This document shows positions 43,019-54,106 of a stretch of DNA of 64,000 nt, piece after piece. Numbering within the stretch: the first letter of the stretch is position 1; every line of letters starts with the position of its first letter. The stretch comes from Eutreptiella sp. 'Long Island Sound 2002' (taxonomy: Eukaryota; Euglenozoa; Euglenophyceae; Eutreptiales; Eutreptiaceae). A program made the translations under genes and the position numbers. The notes beneath the pieces were generated by a model that saw only the letters and a program-made list of their open reading frames with translations, searched no databases and had not been told where the DNA came from. The stretch covers positions 35,526,974 through 35,590,973 of the forward strand of contig OZ038390.1 of the NCBI GenBank assembly GCA_964036045.1, given 5' to 3'.

Positions 43019-43245
43019 TGTAGCCACTGGGCCCATGGGCCCATTGATGGGCCACTTCTGATTTTGTCCCCCGCTGTGAAGCGTTGGAGACCCCCCAGAC
43101 GGCGGGGGCTATGTAGCCACGGGGCCAATTGGTGGTCTATTTCTGATTTTGTCCCCCTCTCTAAAGCGTTGGGGACCCCCTGACAGCACCGGTTATGTAC
43201 CCAATCTGCCAATTTGTGGGCCATTTCTGAATGTGTCCCCCACTC
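43019..43245 (+). repeat. hairpin-family repeat, three units
   Basis: TATGTAGCCA(C)...GGGCCA, TTCTGA(T/A)TTTGTCCCCC and AAGCGTTGG(G/A)GACCCCC at about 75-90 bp spacing. Confidence 0.75.
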
Positions 43246-44506
43246 AAAAGCGGGTCATTGAGCCGCTTGGTGATGATTTGGAGGGTGTTCGTGAGCTTCT
43301 TTGCCCTTCCGATTCCCTTTTCTTTCACCCAAGTTGAAGGTGCAACTTCAGGGGTCAAGGAGAGTGTTCCGGCTACCACCACCTCCCTATTTTGAGGTCG
43401 CTTGATTGTGGTGGCGTCCGAATTCACCAGGGTAGGCAAGCAATGCTACCGAGTTTTTCAGGGGATCCTAGCAAATTTCCGGGGGGGGGGTCCTAGAGAC
43501 ACTTTGGTGCAAAATTGAGCAAAACCACAATGAAAACCATCTTTTGTGACCCCGAAATAGGGGGTAATGCGGCCTTTGTTCAAAATTTTACCAATGGAAT
43601 GTGTTATCAAATAATGCATTTTTGACCACAATTTCTAGCAATTTTAAGTTTGTGGCACGTATTTAGTGTGATTTTGCACCTATAGTTTGCTGGTACACTT
43701 TCAAATCTCATCTTTATCCAAAATCTGTGGATGTTGGATGGCAAACCTATGAGGATTCTAATTTCCCAAACCGTGTATAATTCATAAAAAAAAGTTTCGC
43801 ATGCTTACTCAGTGCATCAGGGCGCCCATTTTGAGAGATTGGGTAAAGAAGCAGCATGAGAAGTGCATCGCATGGGTTTGTTGTTGCGGTGGTGAGCGGG
43901 GTCATCTTCACCTTGATTGCCCTAAGAAATCTGCTTGGACACCTGCCAACCCGCTTGTGCCATCTGGTGTGAGAAGAGTTATTTGCAGATACATGGGTTG
44001 GCAATGCGCTGCATGATTTCGGCCATGCTGCAAAGCTAGACATGGACGCCCATCCCGGTACGTGCTTTTTGTGCAAACGGGGTGGTTTACAAGGGTCGTT
44101 TGCACTCCAGTTTTGTGGAGCTTCACGTCCCTGTAGCATCATTCATTCAGGTTGCACTGACAAGATATGAAAAGAGACGTTGTTGTACCTATATATGTAT
44201 ATACCTATACCTATAAGGTAAAGGGACCAGTTAGACACCCACTGTTGCGGCGCAGGATCGCCAGGCAAATAATGTTATCAGGAAATGACGATTTATAATC
44301 AAAGAAACATTATTTCGAACATTATAAAAATAATCGAGATCCATCTGGCGATCCAGTAAATCGCCAGATAAGACCGCGCGAAATTGCGTAAAATGGCGCC
44401 GCAAAGTTACGTAAGCCCTAATGTCACCACGTAAAGGCGAAATGAATACTGCGCGAAATATACGATTCCAAGACTGATTTCTCTTTCTTGTTTTTCATTT
44501 TAGATA
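43246..44506. other. no gene recognised; 5' region of the transposase relic
   Basis: A plus frame at 43801-44016 has Cys/His residues (CIAWVCCCGGERGHLHLDC) but no clear fold. Around 44170-44460 the sequence is AT-richer, with repeated TATACCTA near 44190-44215 and GGCGATCC(A) / CGCCAG words. It ends in a TTTTTCATTTTAG acceptor-like site just before the transposase ATG. Confidence 0.4.
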
Positions 44507-46135
44507 ATGCGGCTGGGATCCCGTATCGGTAGAGCTGCCGCTCGCCGCAAAATCAGGAACGCCTGTGAAACGCTGCCAAAAGGGCATTCTAAGGCCGGTA
44601 TGAGAGGTAAACGCAAGTCAAAAAGCGTCAACAGAACGGAACACGAGCCCTACGCATCCTATCCTCTGCCGCAGCACACCACAAACCTAGATGAGGCCGT
44701 CGCTTGGGTTGCCACTGGGCGGGGATCATTGAGGCAAGCCATGAGGCTGTTCACCGTGGACAAGAAGACCATCAAGAAGAACCTGCTCCGCTTCATGAAC
44801 AGTGAGCCTGTGCTCATGGGACGGCCTGGGCCGCCGCCCAGAGTGCAAGACCTCCACATGAGGAAGTGGTTGGAGCAGCTGCTGCTGAGTTCCTTGACCC
44901 CATACAAGGTGGACATTGTGGAGGAGGCACGGAGACATGCAGAGGAGCACGGGTTCAAGCTGGGGTCAGGCAACAAGTGGTGGTGCCTATTCAAAGCACG
45001 CAACACGGACGTGGTCAGCTTTACCCCAAGCCTGGTGGAGAGTCAGCGTGCTGACAGTCGCTTGGACGAAGATCAGTGGCGAGACTTCTTTGCTGAAGCC
45101 TCCAAGGCCCTTGCAGAGGTGGACTACACCGGCCGGTACATCGTTAACATGGATGAGACCTCCTTCCATCAGAACTTCATCACCAGGGCAGCGGCACGCA
45201 AGGTGTACAGCATCAGGGGTCGGAGATCAGTGCCACGGCGGAAAGGATATCAGCGGAAGGCTGTGATTGTCATTGCAGCAGTGGTTGCCAATGGAGAGAC
45301 TCTACCGCCCACTCTGTTGTTTGACACCAAGACTGTGAAGGGGAGTCATCTAAGATACTGCGACCGAGAGGTTATCCTCAAAGGCACGGGAACTGGGTGG
45401 TCCAGTAGTGAGATGTGCACCGGTGAGAAGGTCCGTACAGCAATCCGCGTTACAGGCCTTGTACCGCACAGCGTGGAGACCTTCTTACGCCACGCCCCTA
45501 AGGAACATATTCGCCCTAAACAGGAGGAGGCAGATGCTAAGTCCTTGGAGCTGCTTGCGCAGTTGGCATCCCGTATTGTACCTGCAAGTGACGTCTGTCC
45601 CGCATCTCAAGAGTCCTGCGCATCCCAAGACTCCCCAGTGACCACCTGAGAAATGCGATTCCAAGCAACCGCACGGACCATCACCATGGAAACAAAGGAT
45701 GATGCAACGACGCTGCGCCTTGGTGGATGGGTCACGAAGACCAGCTTCCTTGCAGCCGCGCACGCTGCACAGCAAGAACGTGATCAGCAAGAGGAAGCCA
45801 AAGCGCGACGCAAATCTTTCAAGCATGCAAGACACAGAGGCACACACACTCAGGCACGGCAAACGGAGCCCGTTGCTAAACGGGCACGCACATCTGCCGA
45901 AGCATCCGCTGCACCGCACACCAATAGCAGGCTGAGACGCCCCCACACGAACGCCTTCGCCGGAGTGTCCCGAAATGAAAAGCGTGCCCGTCAGTGTGAT
46001 GAACGGTCTGAGCGTGCTGCCAAGCGTCAAGTGACGGACAGCGACACGCCCAGCGACTACGAAGCTAATGCCTCCGCATTCGCGTGCTACGTGACGCATG
46101 ACAGTGGTGCGTCCATGGACATCGACACAGAATAA
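44507..46135 (+). pseudogene. pogo/Tigger-like transposase, internally deleted, with in-frame TGA
   Basis: From ATG 44507 the frame encodes 380 residues to TGA 45647-45649, then stays open in the same frame for 162 more codons to TAA 46133-46135. It has a psq-type helix-turn-helix (about 65-95: AVAWVATGRGSLRQAMRLF), a CENP-B-type second HTH (about 105-170) and the first catalytic Asp in VNMDETSFHQN (D216). The second catalytic block (DNHxSH) and the region after it are missing: the chain jumps from GTGTGWSSSEMCTG to a C-terminal-like VRTAIRVTGLVPHSVE. It should be catalytically dead. The basic region after the TGA (KARRKSFKHARH; AKRARTS) resembles the charged tails of this family. I found no convincing terminal inverted repeats. 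Confidence 0.7.
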
Positions 46136-46259
46136 AACTGTACTTCTAATGTCATCTCCTTCCCTCATGCCACTGTGCCATGCATGGCATGGCTAGTAGA
46201 TTGTGTACAAGACTTGTAGAGTACATGACTTATAGGGTATATATGTCATGGGACACACT
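46136..46259. other. 3' flank of transposase relic
   Basis: Contains a GCCATGCATGGCATGGC palindromic word and TATAGGGTATATATG. No gene. Confidence 0.4.
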
Positions 46260-46439
46260 GGCACACTTAGAATGATTGTGCTTTTAGGCGCGGTCATCAA
46301 AAGTGCAAAGCCATACACTTTCAGCCAAGTACACGCTTATGTCCATAAGCTGTCTCAGTGCTTCAAGTACCTTTACAACAGGTGTATGGGAGCATTCAGA
46401 AACTGTCACCGTGTTGCTGTGTGTAAGTGTGCCAGGGAG

Positions 46440-47095
46440 ACAGTGCACAGTTTTACAAAGCAGGAGATTGCCACGTTTTACCAAAAAAAAACATCCCTTA
46501 AATTTAAAAAACAAGCATTGCATGGTTTTACGAAACAGAATACTGCAACCTTTTGCAAGAAAAAAACATTGCACGGTTTTAAAAAAACAAACACCTTGCA
46601 TGGCTTTACCAAATGGGAGACATCCTCCTTTAAGGAAGAAGAAAACAAGTACAAAGTTTTAGAAAAAAAATAAGCGTTGCATGGTTTTTCAAAACAGAAG
46701 AGTGCATCCTTTTGTCCGAAAAACAAATATTGCATGGTTTTACAAAAAAATAAACATTGCATGGTTTGAAAAAAATAAAACGTTGTATGGTTTTACGAAA
46801 CAGAAGACTGCAACCTGCTACATGAAAACAGATTACAAGGTTTTCAAAAATAAAACACCTCGGCATGGTTGTACAAAACAGGGGACATCAACTTTTTATA
46901 ACAGAAAGAAATAGTACATTGTTTTAAAAAACAAATAAACGTTGCATGCTTTTACAAAACACAAGTCATCAACTTGTGGTACAAAGAAAGCACAACACAC
47001 GGGTGTAAGAGACATCCCCTCTGCATGGTTTTACAAAAAGAAAAGAGAACATCTTTTTACGAGAAACAAAATCATTACACGGTTTGTAAAGGAAA
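46440..47095 (+). repeat. degenerate tandem repeat, core GTTGCATGGTTTTACAAAAC
   Basis: Variants of TTGCATGGTTTTAC(A/G)AAA(C/A) occur more than ten times at 20-60 bp spacing, interleaved with A-rich spacers. Both-strand open frames here arise from the repeat. Confidence 0.75.
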
Positions 47096-47900
47096 ACACG
47101 GGGCACAAGCTTTTTAGGGTTTTTGGTGTTTTAGGGTGTGCCCTCTTTATCCCCGGGGGTGCCCTTTTTATCCCCAGGGGTTGTCTTATTCATCCCTACC
47201 CTGCCCTGATAATCCCCAGGGTGGGGCTCAGCTGGTCACTGGGGATGAACCGGTCCCTTTACCTTATATATTCCCACTTCGTACGAATAGCACTAACATG
47301 GTGCATAGTTTCCCATTTGTATTTATTGTGTTTGCTAATCACGGCACTGAGCGTGCTTTGTATCGTCGAGATCTAAGTGTCTACTTGGGTATTTATGTTT
47401 AAGTGTTGCTTAGGCATGTGGTGTCTAGCGAAACGCCATTGTTGGTAGGCTGCAAGGTGGTGCTACATATGCGCCTGTGCTTTGTAGCGGACGGCCCAAC
47501 TTACCTACATCCTTGGTTGTGCTTTATTAATGCACATCCTCATAGTCAAATTCGATGAGCACAGCCGCTGCTTGTCAGTCCCATGCATAATCCTTGTTTC
47601 TCGATGATTTACCTACCGCAGATACACACCTAGGTGCTATGCAATTTCCTATGATTTTATGTGTTTTTTCACAATTTGACATCACTTGAGTAGTGTTCAA
47701 AAATATTGTGTAACCCATTAAATCCGCAAGAATTCAGTTTGTACCTGAACACCATCACTGACCGAACCGCAGCACGAAGATCACATTTTTAAGAGGGTTT
47801 TTCTGCTTTGTCGCGCCTTTTTGTCTTGACGTTTAGTGGAAACAAGCCTTCTAATACATTGGTAGCGGAGGTTGTAGAACACTCTGCACACCGTGCAGCC
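47096..47900. other. no gene recognised
   Basis: A TTTATCCCC(G/A)GGGGT word is repeated at 47147-47220. The rest shows nothing. Confidence 0.4.
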
Positions 47901-47905
47901 ATCTT

Positions 47906-49150
47906 TTGTCCTACATCTACTTGATTCTGTGTTTCTTTGGTCCGTTCTTCGAACCACACTATGAAACAGTGAATGCTATTAACCCCAACTTGTATGACCA
48001 AAAAAAAGAAGCCAAACACACAAGAATATATCGGAATCGAAATGAATCTAGTGCAATGTCAAAAGGTTTGGAGCGAAGAAAGATGGATCCTACACAAAGT
48101 GAAGAATTGCAATATATGCTGGACTCGCATTGTCCTGTGTCGGAGCCGTGGTTGGAGCTTATCAAGGAATTGTTATTGGTATTGCAACCCATACCGGAGT
48201 TGCTGAACCATCTTGAAGTATGTTTAAATCCGGAATGTTTCATCCCGACCCTCTACCAACCGGACTGGGTACAGCTATGGAGTTGGCTAAACGAAAAAAT
48301 TCGAAGCTAGTGGGAGAGATTGAAAAAACAAGGCTCAAATGGCTGCAATGATGACTCATAGGGTAAGCAGAGTGAAATGGTGCCTCATATCAGTACCAAG
48401 AGAACCTACACGGTATATTGGGGAACCTTTGCACCCCTTAGCGAAAAGTAAAAAGCATGGTCCAAGGCCGTACACCACCAAACCAGAAACATCAGAAGTT
48501 TGGAAGAGATGACCTCAAGGAAAGGAAAATGGTTGGAAAACACAATACTCAACCGAAAAAATCAAGTGGCTTATCTGGCAGGGATGTGGATTGACACCTA
48601 CTTGGTTTACAACAAGTGAAAAGGCACCAAGCTTTACCTTGCCGGCGTTTACTTCAAAGCACCTTGGGAAATGGGCATTACAATTTGACAAATTTCTACG
48701 TCTAGCACATTTGCAGACATGTGAAGAAGACGCAAAGATGAATTGGGTGATAATGTCGGTCACCAAAAACAGAGACAAATCCTTCTTGAAGATAATGAAG
48801 AAAAGCACCCAATGGTTTGAAGAATGCAATCTCTAGCGCATTTATGTTGGCTTTAATTTCGACGCCTCGATGTGTGACAAAATCACAAAAATAAAAAGAT
48901 GAAGCAATCATCAAACTTGGACACGAATTATGAAATGCATTCAATAAGTTGATGACAGATGCGATGGGAGCAAAGAATGAAGTTATGTTTCTCACGAACA
49001 AGGTAGCCGACAAAGCATGGGCAGATATCATGGACCCAGAGTAGGCAAAAAGTGCATCCACAAATACAATTACTTCTTCCATTGCGTCCTGAGAAGATCT
49101 AAGCGACGCTTGCAAAACGAGCAAGCAGCCAAACTCCGCAATCTGGATTA
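47906..49150 (+). pseudogene. AT-rich decayed coding region, possibly a retroelement gag
   Basis: Coherent frames follow one another with stops between. 47906-48310 encodes a 134-residue segment with ELQYMLDSHCPVSEPWLELI and Leu-rich helices. About 48540-48836 reads KWALQFDKFLRLAHLQTCEE and MNWVIMSVTKNRDKSFLKIM. About 48950-49050 reads DAMGAKNEVMFLTNKVADKA. Helical, tryptophan-containing segments of this sort are seen in retroelement capsid proteins, but no zinc knuckle or protease is visible. Base composition is clearly AT-richer than the host genes around, consistent with a foreign or old element. Origin uncertain. Confidence 0.35.
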
Positions 49151-50200
49151 GATGTTGGAATGTATAAGCAAAGGAAGCACAACCTTGGCCTTCTTTATTC
49201 TGGTGTATCTAGCTGCAAGCCATTGTGGTTTCCGCGGTCGGAGGCATTGCCACAAAGCACGCACAGGCCTCTGAAGTGCGCTCGCCTGGTTCGTTTATAT
49301 ACATGTGGCTTTGTTAAATTCACACAATATTGTTTGTTTGCACAGGATAAAGCAAAAGTGAATGTTGTGTTCCAAATTTTGAGCAATTTTGCGATGGATA
49401 TGTTTTTGCCCACTGAATGGCTCTTTGAATAGTGTTTGTGCATTGCTTTAGTTTTCGCTAAAAAAACATGAGATTTACATGGCACATATGTAGCAAACCC
49501 AGAGGGGGACTTGTCGCATGGTGTGTGCCAAATTCAAAGTTGTTGGAATGTTCTCCAAGCTTCTACCCCGTTGAACAGCCCCCAAAAAACTACCCCTAGC
49601 GTCCCAATGTTTGCATCCCGCAACCCTCGCTACCATACTAGGAATTTTGATTTTTTTGTTTTGATGCTTTGTCACACGTCCCAGGGCCCTAATTTTTGCA
49701 TCTTGCAGCTCTCCACCACACTTTTTGACACCCTCTGAGTGCTACGGAGTCACCTCACACCCCCCCCTTCTGGGCGAAGAACTCCCCGCCTCTCACCGTA
49801 GTACTCAGCCAACATAATGCACCGTGTAATAGAAAAGAAAGAAATTTTGGAAAAGACAAATTTCAGAAAAGGTGCAATCTGTGCCCCTCCTATAATCAGT
49901 TATATCTAATTCTATTTAACAAATAACTCGGGGACGGGGTCAAGAATGTAGGGAGGCGGTCGGAAAAAAAGAAGTGCCTAACAAAGTGAGTCTCCCCAAT
50001 AAAGGGGGGGACCCCAACTCCTAGTGCACAACGAAGCAAACACGCAACCAACAGTCAACCAAGAGCTGAATAGCTGTCCTGCATCCACAACGACCATCAA
50101 AACCCTATTCTGTGAAAGAAAACATTCAGGCCTTCTTGATCCTAGTAATAAAAAATACCCCGGAGTAAACACGGTGCGTGCACGGACCAAGCAACACTCC
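49151..50200. other. no gene recognised
   Basis: Short frames on both strands and no conserved motif. Confidence 0.4.
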
Positions 50201-50201
50201 C

Positions 50202-50395
50202 ACATAGGGCGAAGGTTTGCCCGGCGCGCGCCCGGCGTGCTACTTTTCTATTAGCTATCCCGACTTCAGCCCCAGATTTACCCTCTCATGGAGAAGCCCC
50301 CCAAGTAGACCACATTGCATTGCACACCTTCCCTACAAAGCACGTTGCATAATACAGCAATATCTGTGAGTTCAACGACTCCAACTGTCATTTGT
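50202..50395 (+). mobile_element. MITE-like element, partial copy C
   Basis: It begins with a TTTGCCCGGCGCGCGCCCGG end and follows copy B through CTATTA, TTTA(C/T)CCTC, CCCCAAGTAGACC and a GTGAGTTCAAC word, then diverges near 50390. Confidence 0.6.
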
Positions 50396-50469
50396 AGTGT
50401 ACTTAACAAACAAAATTGGTCTCACAAGTGCAGGTGTCAATACATTCATTACAATAGTGCTACAAACAA

Positions 50470-50765
50470 CAAAAGAAGGCGGAAATGCTACGTCACCCCT
50501 GCATTGTCGGGGGTCCCCTACAAAGGGGACAAAATCAGAAGTCAAAACTACGCTAGGGGTCACCATGGTGCTCCTAGTATCAAAGCGTGGATTCAAAAAT
50601 TGTCCCGGTTTCTTCAATACCATCGAAAGGTTGGGGCCCAAAAGAGGGCGGAAATGCTACGTCACCTCTGCATTCTCGGGGGTCCCCAACAAAAAGGATA
50701 AAATCAGAAGTCAAAACCTACGCTAGGGGTCACCATGATGCTCCTAGTATCTCAAAGTGTGGGTC
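50470..50765 (-). repeat. two inverted copies of the 171-bp module
   Basis: Reverse complement of the 14781-15122 module: GGGGTCACCATG(G/A)TGCTCCTA, AAAGCGTGGATTCAAA, TTGTCCCGGTTTCTTCAATA, GGTTGGGGCCC. The second copy is truncated after the CTAGTATC word. Confidence 0.75.
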
Positions 50766-51557
50766 TCTAGTACAGCCAGATGTCCAAATAGCTGCACTGC
50801 GCTAAGTGCGCCCCCTTGGTGCACCCCCTAAGAGGCCACTGGATGGGCACGGGTCCAAAAAGATGCCCAGCGCGCTGCCGTTCTCCCATACATACACATT
50901 ACCAAAAAAATACCAAAAACATCCCCAACAATACCCCTTTCATGCGCAAGAAACCACCAATTTCTTAACAAAATATCACCAATTCTCTTGACAAAAAAGG
51001 CCCAGAGAAGTAAAACCAAAACTTCCCAAAACATTTTCCACTGCATAAAAACCGAATCTTATCAGACCAGTACCACACCCAAAAAAAAGCTGCATGTTTT
51101 CCTGAGGGTCTCTAAGCAGCAATCAAAAAGGTTACACATCCTCTGCTGTCTTGGGATCCCCAATTAGGAAAAAATGAATGTGCAGGGGACTTCAACAACC
51201 GTTCATGGCCGTCCCCGGTGGTTGAAAACTGGCCACTGCTGGACTGCACTTAAACCCCCCAAACAAAAAACGCACCACAACCCGCAAAAAGTTCTGTCAC
51301 GTCAAAAGGCTGTGCAAGTGTTGAATGGGGTCAGAGAACGACTAAGCCGCAGCTGTGTTGCCCAATTTTGATTGAGAATTTATGTGGAGAACTCTGCGAA
51401 CTATTCACCTGTAGGCCGTGTGCTTCAGCAGGGGGCTTCGAGTGCGGGGACTACACACACAGAGAGAGAACAGGAAAAACAAGACCGAACAAAACAAGGG
51501 CGCAAGCGGTCAGAGAGAACTCCTCAGGAGCTACAGAACTGCCCTAGAGGTCTTTCA
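50766..51557. other. no gene recognised
   Basis: Contains a TTTGC-type motif at 50791-50812 and one diverged AAAAAGGTTACACATCC unit near 51127. Confidence 0.4.
50791..50812 (+). repeat. TTTGC-type motif, diverged
   Basis: GCTGCACTGCGCTAAGTGCG, preceded by TCCAAATA as at 63.50 kb (CCCAAATAGTTGCACTGCGC). Confidence 0.55.
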
Positions 51558-51913
51558 CTATGGGAAAATGTTCGCCCGGCGCGCTAGCTTTGTATTAAGT
51601 AACTTATCTCTAGCTCCAAGTTTATCCTCACCTTGAGAAGTGCCCCAAGTAGACCGCACTATACCGCAAACCTCCTCTGCGAGGCACCTTGTATAAGCCG
51701 AAATGTGAGAATTCAACAAAACAACATGTCACTTACACCACTTCCAACTACCACCCTTGCCATCGTCATAAACTGGGTGCAAGGGATGGCCAAATTCATA
51801 GACACGGCGAGAAGGTACTCCAAATTGTTTAGTGAGGTGGGGGCAAAAAAGGGCACGAGCAAGGAATGGTCAAAAGAAGATGCCGGGCGCCCGGTGCGCT
51901 AACGCTCCCCCTC
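51558..51913 (+). mobile_element. MITE-like element, copy B
   Basis: The 356-bp partner of 23930-24308 in opposite orientation. It begins CTATGGGAAAATGTTCGCCC and ends CGCTAACGCTCCCCCTC. Internal words (ACCTTGAGAAGTGCCCCAAG, CGCCATTG-free interior) and order match copy A throughout. No coding capacity. Confidence 0.65.
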
Positions 51914-53100
51914 TGTCGAAGAGTTGAAAAGGTCTGCAGACGGTGGTGTTCAGTGGGCAAAGAACAGGGTTCAGAATGGGACCCAAGCAACCCTCCTGAC
52001 AAGGCAAGTTCATCGATGTTGGTGAATTCATTGGAGCCCGTGTTGTTGCCTACAAGTGTTGCGTGCAACACAGACACACGATTGCGAAACACACATACAC
52101 ACACACACACACACAAAGGGTGCCTCAATCGCACCGCACGCCGCACCACGCGCTTTTGAAGACGCGTCAGTTGCCCATGTACTGCACCCTTTTTACTCAG
52201 GCGGATGTGGTGGCCTCAGGGATTAGCGACAACGGTCCACTCCACTCCAAAGACGCAACCCCTCCTGCGTATGGGCTGCAACTACCACAGCCCCGGTGGA
52301 GGTGCCACATGGTGGGGAGGTGCAGGGCTCTGAGGCAGGAGAATCCGCACAGGCAATAGGAACTGTGAGATGCTACACTGGGCATTGCCAGTATAGCGGG
52401 GTATGGGCCAGAGCACTCATATCTAATAGCAATGCACTCAGAGAAAAACAAGAGGCCCACAACAGTGGCAGGCACGCGATCGGTGCCTCTCAGACAAAAG
52501 ACATCACTACCTGGCTTCAAGAGGTCAGCATTCATTGCCATATGCCCTGTGGAATAAAAAGGAGGTAAAACATAGTAACATCGATATTTTCGAATGTAAA
52601 ATGTCCCCTGATCCCCACAAAGACACCCCACACAATTGCTTCCGGACCAAAACGTTGTGATTTCTACCCAAACACGGCAATTGACCACCCATTCCTGGCG
52701 TTCAGTGCCCTATACCACTTTTGTGCAATGTTCATTGCTACCATAGCACCGCGCGCCCGCAGCGCACGCACTGCGTGCACCGTGCGAGAGGCACCCTCTG
52801 CAGCCCCTGTAGAGGCACAGAGAGGCATCAAATCAGGTACCGCCAGGGCCATCTGCACGCCCATCTGCCCGCCTGACCACACGCACACGCGCGCGCACAC
52901 ACATAAGCCATTTGCGTGGCAAACAAGCATTGTTCGAAGAGTCAGACACAGACTGAATGCCCAGATCTTGTCAGATGGAACGTCAAACAAAAAAGATGTT
53001 CGACACCATAGGGGCACGACACTGGTCTCCAGAAACACCTCGTCAGGCCAATCAAAAGAATGAAATTGTCATGCGAGGCTTGGCGCCTTTCGAAAACACT
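51914..53100. other. decayed sequence with a short CA microsatellite
   Basis: A CA run lies at 52083-52108. On the minus strand a frame at 52197-52688 contains LKPGSDVFCLRGTDRVPATV, a motif echoed elsewhere in the window. No intact gene. Confidence 0.4.
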
Positions 53101-53103
53101 CAG

Positions 53104-53106
<3 letters not shown>

Positions 53107-53186
<80 letters not shown>
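53107..53186 (+). repeat. (CA)n microsatellite, about 39 units
   Basis: An uninterrupted alternating CA tract of about 80 bp. Confidence 0.98.
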
Positions 53187-53187
<1 letters not shown>

Positions 53188-54106
53188 CCAAACAAAAAAC
53201 CAGCAAATTTGGGGTTGCTTTGTTCATGAGTGGCTGTGATCCCCACCACTCCAGATTGCAGCTCCTGGTATTTCATGCAGACGCGCCACAGTGGTGCTGA
53301 TACCCGATACCACAGCCAACTTTGCCACATTGAGCAGTTCCGGCCACATTGAGCAGTTCCGTGGTGGGAAGAACCGACACCATGCCAGGATGGGAACTGA
53401 ACATCAGGAAACAGGCCCATGTTAACCCTGCCGAGACAGAATCCAGGCATCACCAAAGTGAAGGTTGCCAGAAACAAATGACCTCCTTTGCGACTTCTTT
53501 TCTTGGGTGAGTTTTGGCTGTAAGTATAAAATTCTCCTGTCACGTAAGTGGCCCATCCGCACCCGCGCTCATCATGTCTGTTTCGCTTTTGAGTGGCATT
53601 ATTTGTGCCCTCTACCCAACCATACTTACCCCCCACAAAGCCCATCTGCATCCAGCTTCTACAGCCGGTTCTCTATTCTGGTCGAACTCTTGGGCATTTG
53701 GAAATCGATTAATGGTTGCCACCCCCCGCCCCGTCCTGCATCGCGCCCAAGGACAGGATTCACGCTACCGAGTCTGCACTGTGAGATAGAATGCACTCTG
53801 GGCAATGCTTGTCTGGACTGTGAGATTTATACCCCAACAGTGTGGTATTAAGGGCCCAGCGAAGTTGCCTGGTTGACCGAACACAGGGACTGATATATTG
53901 TATGGTATCACACACAAATGGGAATTTATACAATCACAGATTTGGGGGTCAACGGCAAGTAGGACGCAAAAACGGACGCCTGAAGAGGAAACCTGCAGTA
54001 CAGGCCATGTCGTCGCGTGCAGACGTAACGGGTGCGCGCAGTGCTGGGGGCCCAAAGCAGAGATGAGGGCAATCACATTTCAGCAAGGCGTATAGGTTCA
54101 GAAAAA
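53187..54106. other. no gene recognised
   Basis: A CACATTGAGCAGTTCCG word is directly duplicated at 53327-53360. Nothing else supported. Confidence 0.4.

Noticed and set aside
44191-46249. Terminal inverted repeats of the pogo-like element
   Set aside because: TATACCTATA-like words upstream and TATAGGGTATATA downstream are only short AT-rich resemblances, and I could not find TA duplications at matching ends.
52941-53186. Cys-Val repeat protein on the minus strand
   Set aside because: It is the translation of the CA microsatellite.
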